Source: Chelydra serpentina (Eukaryota > Chordata > Testudines > Chelydridae). From it: a stretch of DNA of 64,000 bases. The stretch spans positions 126,540,001 through 126,604,000 of the forward strand of contig JBAIAC010000008.1 in assembly GCA_037349315.1 (NCBI GenBank), read 5' to 3'. The notes under the pieces were generated by a model, which did no database searches, was not told the DNA's origin, and saw only the letters and a program-made list of their open reading frames with translations. Positions 10,701 to 22,700 of the stretch are shown here, in pieces; position 1 is the first letter of the stretch; each line of letters starts with the position of its first letter. The position numbers and the translations under genes are program-made.

Positions 10701-13700
10701 GGTGGGGAAATCTGCCCCACATGGGCGTCATCCTTTTCTCTATTAGTTAGAGACTGGCTTAAGCCCTGGAGTACAAGGATGAATATCCCTTCCCAATTTT
10801 TCTTGTCATTAATTATAACTCTGGGTATTCTTGATATCCATATAAATGTCCAATCTCAGTTTCAATCGTGTGACGTTCTTGGCCTCAGTTAGGGCTGTAA
10901 CTAGGGTGGGCTGGAAGGGGCAGCCACCCAGAGCGCAGAGCCGGGGGGGCACAAAAGTGGGGCAGCACAGGATTGAGCCCAGCAGCGTCAGTGCCCTCCT
11001 ACCCTGCAGGATTGGGCACAGCAGAGTTGGCTGGGTGCTCAGCCTCCTCCCATGCCACAGGATCATAGGTCTAGCGACCCCAGCCAGAGAAGGTTTCCCC
11101 TGGCACTAGAACTGCAGTAGCAGGTAGACAGGGATCTGAGTGCCGGCTGGTAGGAAGGGCAGAGGGAGGATGGGCTGCATGGCTGGTTCCATCCAGCCGC
11201 TGGAGGTAGGAGACCAGCTGCACTAAGTACCAGGAGGGTGCTGCATACGGAGGGGGTGCAGGGGGCTAGGGCCATGGAGGAGTGCAGGGGTTAAGGCAGA
11301 AGGGGGCCCAGGAGGAGAGTGAAGGGAGAAGGAGGCGCAGGAGGGGAGTGCAGGGTTAGGAGAGAAGGGGTACACGAGCGGCAGCATAGGCACTATGAGG
11401 ATAAGGGGTGCACAGGTGGGGCCGTGTGACGGAGCACACATAAAATGTGCTAGGTGCTGTACGGATCAGTGCCATGAGGAACTGTGTGGGTGATTAGCTC
11501 AGGATGGAGCTGTTGCCCTCCCCAGACCCGCTGTCTGGCCGTGCGCTACTGGCTCCGCTCACGCTCCCTAACCTGTGTGCAGGGCTGAGCGCTGGCAGAG
11601 CAGTGTCGCCAGCCTGGGGCCTGGCCCTTCCCAGCGCTGGGGGGAGAGAAGGCATCTGGGGTTAAAGCTCTCATTAAAGTTGCTAATCACCAGTTGTACC
11701 CACTAGAGGGTGTTTGGAATTTAAACAGACTCACCTTTGGCCGGGGTTTCTCTGTTGACGAGCCAGCGTGCTGAGCTGCACAGCCGGGGCTCTTGGGAGA
11801 CCTGGCTGAACATTGCAGTGACATACACCCACAGGGCACTGCTCAGGGGCCCTGCTCAGGCCACTTACAGGGTCGGTGCCGTCCTGGGGCCTTTGCTGCA
11901 CACAGGGCTGACCTCTGTCCCTCAGCCGTTGACAAACCTTTGACCCTGACGCAACTACATGGCGCAGGAATGGGCTGCTAGAGCCCCCTGGCACTCACAC
12001 GCCCTCAGCTCCATGGAGCTGGGGAGTCCCAGGCTGGAATTCCAGCTGAGGGACCTGGAGACAAAAAATGTTCACAACTGCAATGATGGCCCCTGTCACT
12101 CACACGTGGATTTCAAATGACAGTGGCCAGCTTTTATTTGATCCTCTTCTATTCTGTAGCAACCTTTTCACTGCATTGAACAGCTCAATGGGCGGGTGAA
12201 GGAGTAACTCAGGGAGGTACTGCTCTGTTGTGACACTTCCACAGCCCGTTGGAACTGCCAGGTGTCACAGGGCTGCACACAACAGCCTTAGAGAGCTTTG
12301 CAGCTCCGGCTGGGGCAGAACCCCTGTCGCTTGCGCCAAAGCACAGGGCCCTGATGCCTGAGCTAGCCTAACGGAGAATCTCTGTTATCTGTTAGCAGTG
12401 TAGGGCCCATGACAGCCAGGGGGACTATGAGAGTTACATGGTGCACATACACACCAGCCTGTTCACTACACACTTGCCTAGATAGACAAAGCTTGCCTCA
12501 GAACCAGCTGTTCAGATCTTATATTTGACATCAGTGTAAGAAATCTCCAAGTGCTTCCACCCTGTAATGTCCACCATCTTTGCTCAGGCTTGTCTGAGAT
12601 GGGATCTTGGGACCTTGTCATTCCCAAATCCAGAATTCTCCACCGAGAGCAACAGGTTCCCCGGTGCCTGCAGCACCCTCTCCTCATATGGGTTACACCC
12701 CGCTCACCGCCTGAGGACCTCATATTTATCCTGGCCATGGGGACTGAAATGGACTCCTCCTATTCCCAAAGTACAGGCTCCTCACCACCACCAACTGAGC
12801 TGAAAGAGGGTCTTAATGGTTTAGCGGCAGGACATAGCTGAACAGTTCTGACTCCACCTCAAAGTTTGGGATTGGGAATATTTTGCTATAATATCTCCTG
12901 CTTGTTCTAAATTTACATATACATGTAAAATGTGGCTTTAATTGGAGTTTGTATATATATTTTTTCTTTCTTTATATAGGAATTAAATATAGTGCTCCTG
13001 TCACCTAATTTCTAAGTTATTATCTGCAAAAAAACCCTAGAGTTTTCAGGTGTTTAGTAGTCCCTTGAATCACAGTTAAAGTTGCCCCCGCCCCAATCTG
13101 AAATAGCGCCTGTGCCCAGCCGTGGGGATGGGGAGAAGGCCACAGGGAGGCGCTGACCTATGGCTGGTGCTGCGGCCCGGGCCTGTGCCAGCCACCCTGC
13201 CACTGTGACAGGGAGTGACACTGCCCCCCATCTCCAGTGGGTACCTCCCGCAGCAGGTACCCTCCTTCCAGTCCCCCCACTCCACTATACCTCCCCTCCA
13301 GCTCCCCCTCTCCCTGGAAGTGGCCTCTGTTTGGGAACTTGAATTGTGGTAGCCCTAGCAGTCGCTCCAGTCTCATGCCGTCAGTTTCTGGAGCTGTCAG
13401 GAGTGAGTCTGCCCTGCCAGCAGCAGCTTCTCACCCCCAAGGCGTGGGCTGGGACCCAGGCTCATGTGGCCTAGCTCAGTGCTCAGGCAGTGCAACCACG
13501 AGCCCGGCAGCCACGGGGCTGGGGCAGGGCAGCCAAGGGGAGCAAGGGGTTCTTCTCTGTAGGCAGGGAGTGTGGGGAGAGTGACCCAGCTGCAGTGGCA
13601 GGTCCCCAGGCAATGGGCGGGGTGTGACCAGGCTGCTGAGACACAGGTGCCCAAGGGAGGTGAATAATGCAGGGAGCACCTCATGGAGCAACTCATGGCA

Positions 13701-16700
13701 GCCAGGCTCCATGGGCAAGGGCCAACTCCAGGGGCCGTCACTGGCCAAAGCTGGGCTCCTTTGAGGGAGCGGCAAGAGCGTGTCAGAAGCACAGCTTAGA
13801 GCTGTTCTGCTTCTCCTGCCTGGGGAGCGCCCAGCCGTGCAGAGGTAGCTGGCTTGGGGAGCAGGGCAGGGAGAGCTGCTGGATAGCCAGCCAGTGACCT
13901 GGCTCCCACAGCATGGAGAGCCAGGGGCCCGAGCGGGCCAGGTAGCTTCTGCCAGCTTCTGATTTGCCGGCTCTTGGCAGGAGGTGACGATTTTCAAACT
14001 GTGGGGATGTGTCTGCCTAGCGGCCCACAGTTTGCAACCCTCTATGTTAAATGGAAGGCAGAAATCTGGCGGGGCATGTGACCCCGCATCCCCCCCCCCA
14101 CACTCATCACTTCCAGGGAGTGCAAATATCCTTGCTCACCCCAGGTGCTAGTTAGGGCTCTGGCCTCAGTGACTTCTTACAGCAGTGGGTTCCAGGGTTT
14201 AATCACCTGCTGTGTGGATAAAGTGTTTCCTTGTATAGGATTTGAATTCCACACCACTTAGTTTCATTGTACCTTCTCTTGTTCTTGTGTTACTCTAGTT
14301 CCTAGTCACTCAACACCAATTCGGGCAACAATTTTGAGATATAATTAAACATTTCTTTTTAAACTCTAGTCAGATATGTGCACTGATATCTCCGTACATT
14401 TCTTTGCAGATTACACTGACTTTTTCAGCAGTTTTTGGCGTGACCGTGTACCGAATTACTACAGCAGCCGCCTTGTCCATCAGCAAAAATGAATCAACCA
14501 GGTCGAATGTTCGTGTGACTGTGACCGCAACCGCTGTCATCATTAACCTGGTTGTGATCCTTATATTAGATGAGATTTATGGAGCTGTTGCCAAATGGCT
14601 GACAGAAATGGGTAAAGCTATCCTAGCCCTCATTACAACTTTGTATGTATTTCTAAAAGAGTATGCAGGACAATTCTAAAAGGAAGATTTCCCATAAAAC
14701 AGTTGCATAAAAGAGGAAACGTTCAGGCCCAAGTGACTAAGAGTCCCAACTCCAATTTTCAAAAATGACTTTGGGCCAGATTTTAAAGAATATTAAGGTG
14801 TCTAAATACTTTTCAAAATCTGACCTTAGACACAGAGGAGCCTCATTGAAAATCAATTGGACTTTGGCCTTGTCTACATTAGAAAGAACACCGGTAGAGC
14901 TATACCCATAGACCTATACTGGCAAACCCTCCTAGTGGAGAGTTCCTTTACTGGTACAGTTTATACCCGTTCCCCAAACAAAATAAACCATACTGGCAAA
15001 AGGACTCTGTGCCTCGGTTTCCTCACTTATACAATGTGAATAATGGGTCAAATCCTCAAGTGGTGAATGTCAATGTAGCCCCATTAAAGTCAAGGATCTC
15101 AAGAGAAACTCTCTGCCCCTACTGCCGCCCTGGGGCCGGAGGAGCTCTATGCTCCTGCCGCCACCCGACCCCAGTGGCAGAGCTCTTTCACTATAACGAA
15201 CCCCTGGCTATAACGAATAAATGGCTTGGATCCCCAGGGGTTCTTTATAGAGAGGGTGTACTGTACTATTATGCATAGCATCATTATTTACACTTCTGAT
15301 AGCATACTAGCATGACAGAGGTCCAGTCATAAATGGGTGAGATACAGTAGAATGATTTCTACTGTTGGGGATAACCCAATTGTTTCAGTTTGACTCCAGT
15401 GAAGATTTAAAATAAAAAGAGACCAGTAATACATTTAACATAATGCCACCCTATTATATTTTATCTCCCCTTTTGCAGAGAGTCTCTTGGCAAAACGTAG
15501 CCCTGGTGCAAATGGGCACAATTCCATTAAGTTCAGTGGAGATGTACCCACGGATGCCAGTTGTGCATTTGGTTTTCAGAGCTGTGTGGGAAACAAAGAT
15601 GAAAAATACAGTCAGTTTTTTAGCTTTCACATCAAATATCCCTCTGTTGTTCCGCCCAGAGCTTTAAGTCATCTTTAGAGCCAGCCCTGCTGCCCTTACT
15701 CAGACAACACTCCTATTGAAGTAACTGGGTGTTTTGCCTGAGAAGGGACCCGCTATGGACTCTAGGCTTTGGCCCTTTTTGAATAATTTCTAGTGGCACA
15801 AATTACATCATGGTTCATTCAGATGGCTGTCTCCACTAGTAGGCTCAGATGCCAACTGTAATTAAAAATGTTTTAAAAAAATTACAATTCATTCATGCTG
15901 ATAAATGCTTCTTACCTTGTGAACTTTCATATTGCTGAGCTGAGCAAAACGGGTGCAATTTTCTTTCCACGCTGCAATTCATAGACGTGTCTGGCATCAT
16001 GCTGCATTTTTCCATGTTAAGGGGCAAATTTGCCTGCCATGGTGTAGGAGCAGTGGAGGGTGCATGAAGGGTGCACCTTTCCAGCCCTAAGCTCCTTTGG
16101 GCTGCAGTTGAGCAAGGGACTTACGCACGTGAGTAACTTTGAGCACCTGAGTAGTACCATGAAAATCAATGAGATTAATTTCATGCTAAGTTATGTATGT
16201 GCTTAAATATCTGGCTGAATCGGTGCTTAGGGCAGGAGGCAGCAATAACATCGCCCACAGGCACTGTGAAGGGCTAGAAGGCAAATCACTAGGTCTACAG
16301 GCAGTGCTTGTGGCCTCAGCAGGGGAATATCTATGCAATGCAAAGGAAGGACATTGACTCCCCCACAGTACCGGCAGGCGTGCAGATTACACCTCTTTCA
16401 AAGGGTCATGTTTCCTGATGCTGAGTAAGTCACCCTATCCCCAGCACTCAGGTGGCAGTAGGCCTAATTCAGATCTTATGTGTGTTGATGTAAACTGGGG
16501 GTATCTCCCCTCAAGCTAAGGTGACCAGATGTCCCAATTTTATAGGGACAGTCCCGATATTCGGGGCTTTTTCTTATATGGGCACCTATTACCCCCCACA
16601 CTCTGTCCCGATTTTTCATACTTGTTGTCTGGCCACCCTACCTCAAGCCACGGGAAAACAAATGAAGTGTAAAACAGTGGTAAAGTGAGAGCAGAATCAC

Positions 16701-19700
16701 CCCTGTTCATGCATTACAGGGGCATATTCCCTCCCTCAGCGCACTTCCTCGGCCCACCCTCCGTGTAGCACACCTGCAAGGAGCATAATTCAGCTCTGGG
16801 GTTTTGGTGGTATGTATTGAGGACACAGTTGGATATTTTAAGTTGTATAAACCATATTTTAAAATGTCCTCCTTTTCTTATATTCATTCATCCATTCTAT
16901 TCCTGTTCTGGCTGTATGCATTCTTGTCTAGCAGATCTCACTAAGTAAGGGACAAATCCTGCCCTCCCCAGGCAGTGAACGTGTGTATATGTGTGTGTGT
17001 GTGTGTGAGAGAGAAAGAAAGAGGATGGATCACTTGATGATTCCCTCAGAAGCACCTGGCATTGGCCACTGTCGGAAGACAGGATACTGGGCTCGATCGA
17101 CCTTTGGTCTAACCCAGTATGGCTGTTCTTATGTGTGTCAGGGGGGTACACATTGCCTTCCTGGGACAGAACTCATCTCTGTGGGAGTCCTCTGTGAGGC
17201 AGGGGTCCTACTCTCACATGGAACTTCCTATCCCCTCCAAGGGCTGCATTTGTTGCCATGGGGTTATTCCTTCCCTGGTCCCCATGCAAATCTACCCAGC
17301 ACATAGGCTCATATTCGGGCTGTGCAGTGCTAGGTGGATTGGCCCCAAATGAATAATTTTGAATTAAGTATTTCCATAAATCATCCGACGAAGTGGATAT
17401 TCACCCACGAAAGCTTATGCTCCAATACGTCTGTTAGTCTATAAGGTGCCACAGGACTCTTTGTTATTTCCATAAAGTCAGCCAGTTTGTGTGAGTGAAT
17501 AATCTAAGGGCCAGAACCTCAAGAGCTCAGCTTGCTGGGTGCTAAGCTCTTACAAAAATCTGGCCACAAGTGTCACAGTGCTAGGCGCTTTTAATAATCT
17601 GGTTCTTATTTAGGTGTTTTAATGGGAGCTGAGCTCTTTTTAAAAAAACCTGACCCAAATCAGTAGGCTGCACAATTTCAGTAATGCTTTCAGAGGCTTC
17701 TTGAAACTGATGCACTGAATTGCCCTTATTAGTTCACATTTTGAATCCGCTACAGTGACAACCAGCATGAAATAATAACAACAATCTGTTCTGTGCCTGG
17801 TTAAACATACATGGTGGCTATCCTCAGAAGCCCTGGGGATGGTGATAAAAGAACTCAGAGAATCATTATTTAAACAAAAATCGTTGTTTTATGTTAATGT
17901 AGATTAATTGTAATACTCTGCAGTTTATACTTTAAGGGCTTGATTCTGCAAGGTGCTGAAGTAAATTGAAATGTATAAGCAATTGTGTGATGTATTTTCA
18001 GAAGTTTTATAAAAGACATATCTAAAGGTGTGGAGGGCGTATGGAGAGGGGAAAAGCCTTATAGTATGAATGGTCTTGAGGTTAAAGATTTGGAGTGGGG
18101 AATAAGGCATAGGACATTTAAGTTCACTTCCTGTCCTCCCCCCCCCCCCCCCATGAATTTTTTTCTTTGCATGACCTTGAGAAAGATATCTAGAACCTGA
18201 TTCAGGAAGTTACTTCAGCATGAGCTTTAAACATTTAAGCAGTCCGATTAAAGTCAGTGGGACTACTCACATTCTTAAAGTTAATCAGGTACTTAAATAC
18301 TTTGCTGAATGAGGCCCTTAAATGTTTGTGTCTCAGTTTCTCCATCTATGAAATGGGAATAGCAATACTTCTCTATTTCAAAGGGTGTTGTGAGAATAAA
18401 TTTATTAAGATCTGATCCATATTTAGACAAGGGTCAGAAGGTGTAAAAGGAGCCTTACTGTAAATGAGCATCAGGCCCTAGTTAATTTATCCTTCCAACA
18501 CGATTAATATTAACAAGATAGCGGCATGTTCTAGTGATGGGGGTCATCAGAGTAGAGAGAGATTGGGGCAGATCCCCAACTGTGTAAACCAGCAGAGCTA
18601 CCCCCTGAGCATCTGGTTCATTTTACAGTACAGGTGCCTCTATATGTGTCAATGCCAAATACACTTTAAGTGAAAAAATAGCCAGAAATGTGCAGGAGTG
18701 AGAAGAAAAAAAAGATGCTGTATATTTTCCTAGTGTCATTCAGTGCAGAATAAAATATATGATAAAACCACATTAACGCTAATAATACAGTTTTTGCTTT
18801 TGCTTGAGTCTACTGAAAGACAATTACATATTTATCTATTGCTTTTGTGGGCTTTTATGTTATATTGTATTTATTTATTTATTTTGCAGAGGTACCAAAA
18901 ACAGAGAAGACCTTTGAAGAGAGGTTAATTTTGAAGGCTTTCCTATTGAAGTTTGTGAACTCTTATGCACCAATTTTTTATGTTGCCTTTTTTAAAGGAA
19001 GGTAGGATGAATTTACATTGTTGATTTATTATTAATGACCCCATGTTGCAGGCTACTGATGGCAGTAAGGCCATTGAAGGGTCTGGAATGGCCATCTTAG
19101 TACCCAAAATGGCAGATTAGCCCAGGAGGGAGTGGGTCAGGTTGGCCTGGAGAGATTGCTCTGGGCTGAGAGGTCCTTAGGTGGACTCATGATCAGTTTT
19201 GTTCCTCTATAGTTGTGGTTTCCTATACATGCAGGATCCACTGCCTACCAGAACCTGATGGTCCGTAATGTAGCAGATGGAGATCTTAAAGTGATTCTTT
19301 GTAAACAATGTTTTAAGTATGTATGTATTTCTAAATTCTAGTTAGATTCATATCATTTTTGTGCTCCTTTTATGCTTTACAAGCTGTTAATCTATATGTT
19401 AAGCTCTTTGGGGCAGGGACCATCTTTTTTGTTCTGTGTTTTATACTTCGCCTAGCACAATGGGGCTCAAGTCCATGACTGGGGCTTCTAGACACTATGA
19501 TAATACATATAATAAATAATATATTCTGAACTAATACCTGTGGATGTCATCAATTTAAAAAATCGCAGTTTTGTCTGAAAATATTTTACTTACAATTTTG
19601 AGAAGTATTATCTAAGGCAGTTCTAAAAGACACAGGAGAAAAATATTTTTCTAGTCTTTTTTAAGAATTGTATTTGACAGCCCTTTGTGTGTAGTCACTT

Positions 19701-22700
19701 TCAATGTGTATATTCAGAATAGCCTGGGTCCTGAAACCCCTTACACATGTAAGTAACTTTGCTCATTGTGACTACTCAAATTCATGAAGTTATTCATGTG
19801 TAACAGTTTGCATGATCAGAACCTTGGTCAATTTCCCCATTTGTTTCTGTGGGTTTTAACCAGGTGAGAAAAATGCATATGTTTATGAATAGGAAAAGGT
19901 GATTTTAAAACTGCAAAAATTGTCAGGGAGACTCAGGGACAGGCACAATATTTAAAACTCGGTTTAGTTAATTTATCTGAAGTTGACGGTGTTTTGTTTT
20001 TTAAAAATCGTGTTAAAATAGTTAATTTAAAATGTATTTTAAAATTGGCTACTGTGTATAAGCAGCAATTTTGTTGAGGATAATTTTTTATGTGTTGTTT
20101 TTTCATCATTTCATATATTTTTATTACTTTCAGGTTTGTTGGCCGACCTGGTAGTTATGTATATATGTTTGATGGTTACCGAATGGAAGAGGCAAGTACA
20201 GATGGGAATTCAAACAGAAAACATAGTTAAAAAAGAGATATGGATGAGAGTGCCTTTCTAAGGCGTCCAGATAACAGCTGGAAAAAGCCTGCCACATTTA
20301 TTTTCCCAAAATTCTATGCCTTCCAAGAAAAGAAAAGAAAAACTCAAAACAGAATTCAGTCCTAATAATCTGTCTGTTTTAAATACTTATATGGCCTCCA
20401 TCATCATAGTATCTGAGTGTCTCGCAGCATTATGATCTATTTATTTTCACACCTCCTGTGAGGTAGGACAGTGCTATTATCTCAATTTTACACATGGGGA
20501 ATTGAGACACAGGGAGATGAAGTCGTAGGCGCTGACTTTTAGTTTTCGCTGAGGGTGCTCCACCCCCACTCTGCCCTGAGGCCCCACTTCCGCTCTGCCC
20601 CTCCCCCGAGGCCACACCCTCACTCTGCCTCTTCCCGCCCCCACTCCAACCCCTCTCCCGAGACCTCACCCACCTGCCCCTCGCTGCTCTTTGCACTCCC
20701 CCAAGTGCCTCCCCCAGCCACCTAAGGAGCTGATCGACAGAGCCACTGAACACTGTGGCTGGTGGTTGCTGAGCACCCACTATTTTTTTCCATTGGTGGC
20801 TGACTTGCCCATGGTCACATATGAAGTCTGTGGCAGAGCAGAGGCTTGACCCCAAGGGCTAGGTTTGTGTCCTAACCATGAGACCATCCTTTCCCTCGAA
20901 AAGTCTGGAAAAAAATAGTTATGGGATCTCACCACTTTGTCCTCTTAGGCCCTGATCAATCTTGCAAACACTTTATGCTTCACTTTAAGCAGGTATTGGT
21001 AGTCCCTTTAAGTCAATCAAATTAATCCACTGCTTAAAGTAAAGCATACATACAAGTTTGCAAGATCAGGGCCTTTGTTTGTTTGTATCTTTCCAATATG
21101 GGGAAAAAAGCAATCAAATGAATACTGTTGATAATTAAATTAAAGTTATAGTAAATATTTTAAAGGAATATACAGTAGTCCCAGAGTACAATGTGGTTTT
21201 TCAGAGTGACATACATGTTTTCAGAGTGATTTTATTGGTGAAGCACAAATATATGGTTATGAATAGAATTGGAATGATTGATGGATTTCGTGTTCTGAAA
21301 TGTTTTGATTATATGGTAGTGTAGGTTCATATAAATGTATGTACTGGGGGAGGAGGGATAGCTCAGTGGTTTGAGCATTGGCCTGCTAAACCCAGGGTTG
21401 TGAGTTCAATCCTTGAGGGTGCCATTTAGGGATCTGGGGCAAAAATTGGGGATTGGTCCTGCTTTGAGCAGGGGGTTGGACTAGATGACCTCCTAAGGTC
21501 CCTTACAACCCTGATAGTCTATGATTCTATGTAGTCATTGCAAGCTTGTACTTTTAAAATATTGTAAGCTCTTTGGTAGTCTTTGTCTCCCCCACCCCCG
21601 TGGTTGTAAAGCACCTACCACAATGTGGTCCTGTTCCCTGACTGGGGCTCCTAGGTGCTACCGTAATACAAATAAATAATAATAATTAATAATAACTATT
21701 GTTTAGCAACTAAAGCATGGGTATTTTTGTAGTGAGGATCATTATAGTATATATTCGTGAAGCAGTCTATTAGAAATTGATCCTTTGAATAGGAAACAAT
21801 ATTTTACAATTTCGTTTTAGGGGGCAAAATTAAGGTTGGATTATTATTTTAAATTGGTGAATACGAAAGATTATATGGCAGAGGAAACTATCTGGATCCT
21901 TCAATTGTTAATTTCCAGGTTTTTTAATGTTTAGGTTAGGATCCTTAAAAGGTATATAATTTATAGTTTACTATATCTTTTGGATTCTAATTAGACTTTA
22001 CTGAAAAACTTTTTGAAAATTTTGGCTCAAAACTTATAAAGTCCTTTTCTAGTTCCCTGCCACACCCCCCAGAAAAAAAATCCTGGTAAAATTCCACCCC
22101 TGGGATGAGACCTGACGTGAACTTTAAGAGGGATCGGTTTCCTTGGAATTGGCAAAGTTACATGGGGGAACTGAAAATCAGGCTCATAATGCAAAGTTAA
22201 TTTCAACATTAGTTGTAAAGCAGCAATCACTGCTTCCTTGTGCCTTTGTCATAATTCACTAACAGTTTGTGCTTTTCCTTCAATTACAGTGTGCTCCAGG
22301 AGGCTGTTTGATGGAACTCTGTATTCAGCTGAGCATCATTATGCTTGGAAAGCAACTTATTCAGAATAATCTGTTTGAAATTGGAATCCCGTATGTATTT
22401 CAGCCTTTTCTGTTACCATGCACTTTGTTCCTACAAGATTGTCAATTAAAGGCTTGATCCTTCTACCACTGAATGGGAGTTTTGCCATTGACTTTAATGA
22501 GCCCTAATTGAATATACTTAAGATGATGATAAATCACGCTTCTGGTTGTGGTGAAATGATCTGGCTGTATTTTACCTTAAATAATTGGCTATATCTGCAG
22601 TAAATGGATTAAAGAAAATGTCTGAATATATTGAAGAATTGATATAAATTAACTTTAGAAACCCAAGGAAAGTAGGAAAGATATGATAGATCTCTTGGGA

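Noticed and set aside
13397..13997. Overlapping 131- and 173-codon minus-strand frames in GC-rich DNA
   Set aside because: Both sit in the 3.27-kb insertion, in overlapping frames with no recognisable domain. Long frames are expected at this GC content.
10890..14160. CpG island promoter of an internal ANO2 transcript
   Set aside because: GC-rich but clearly a later insertion into a CR1 relic with a target duplication; no start site evidence.
21355..21427. Possible tRNA gene
   Set aside because: A and B boxes are present, but the fold is degenerate and it continues into a CR1-like tail, so it is a SINE head, not a tRNA gene.
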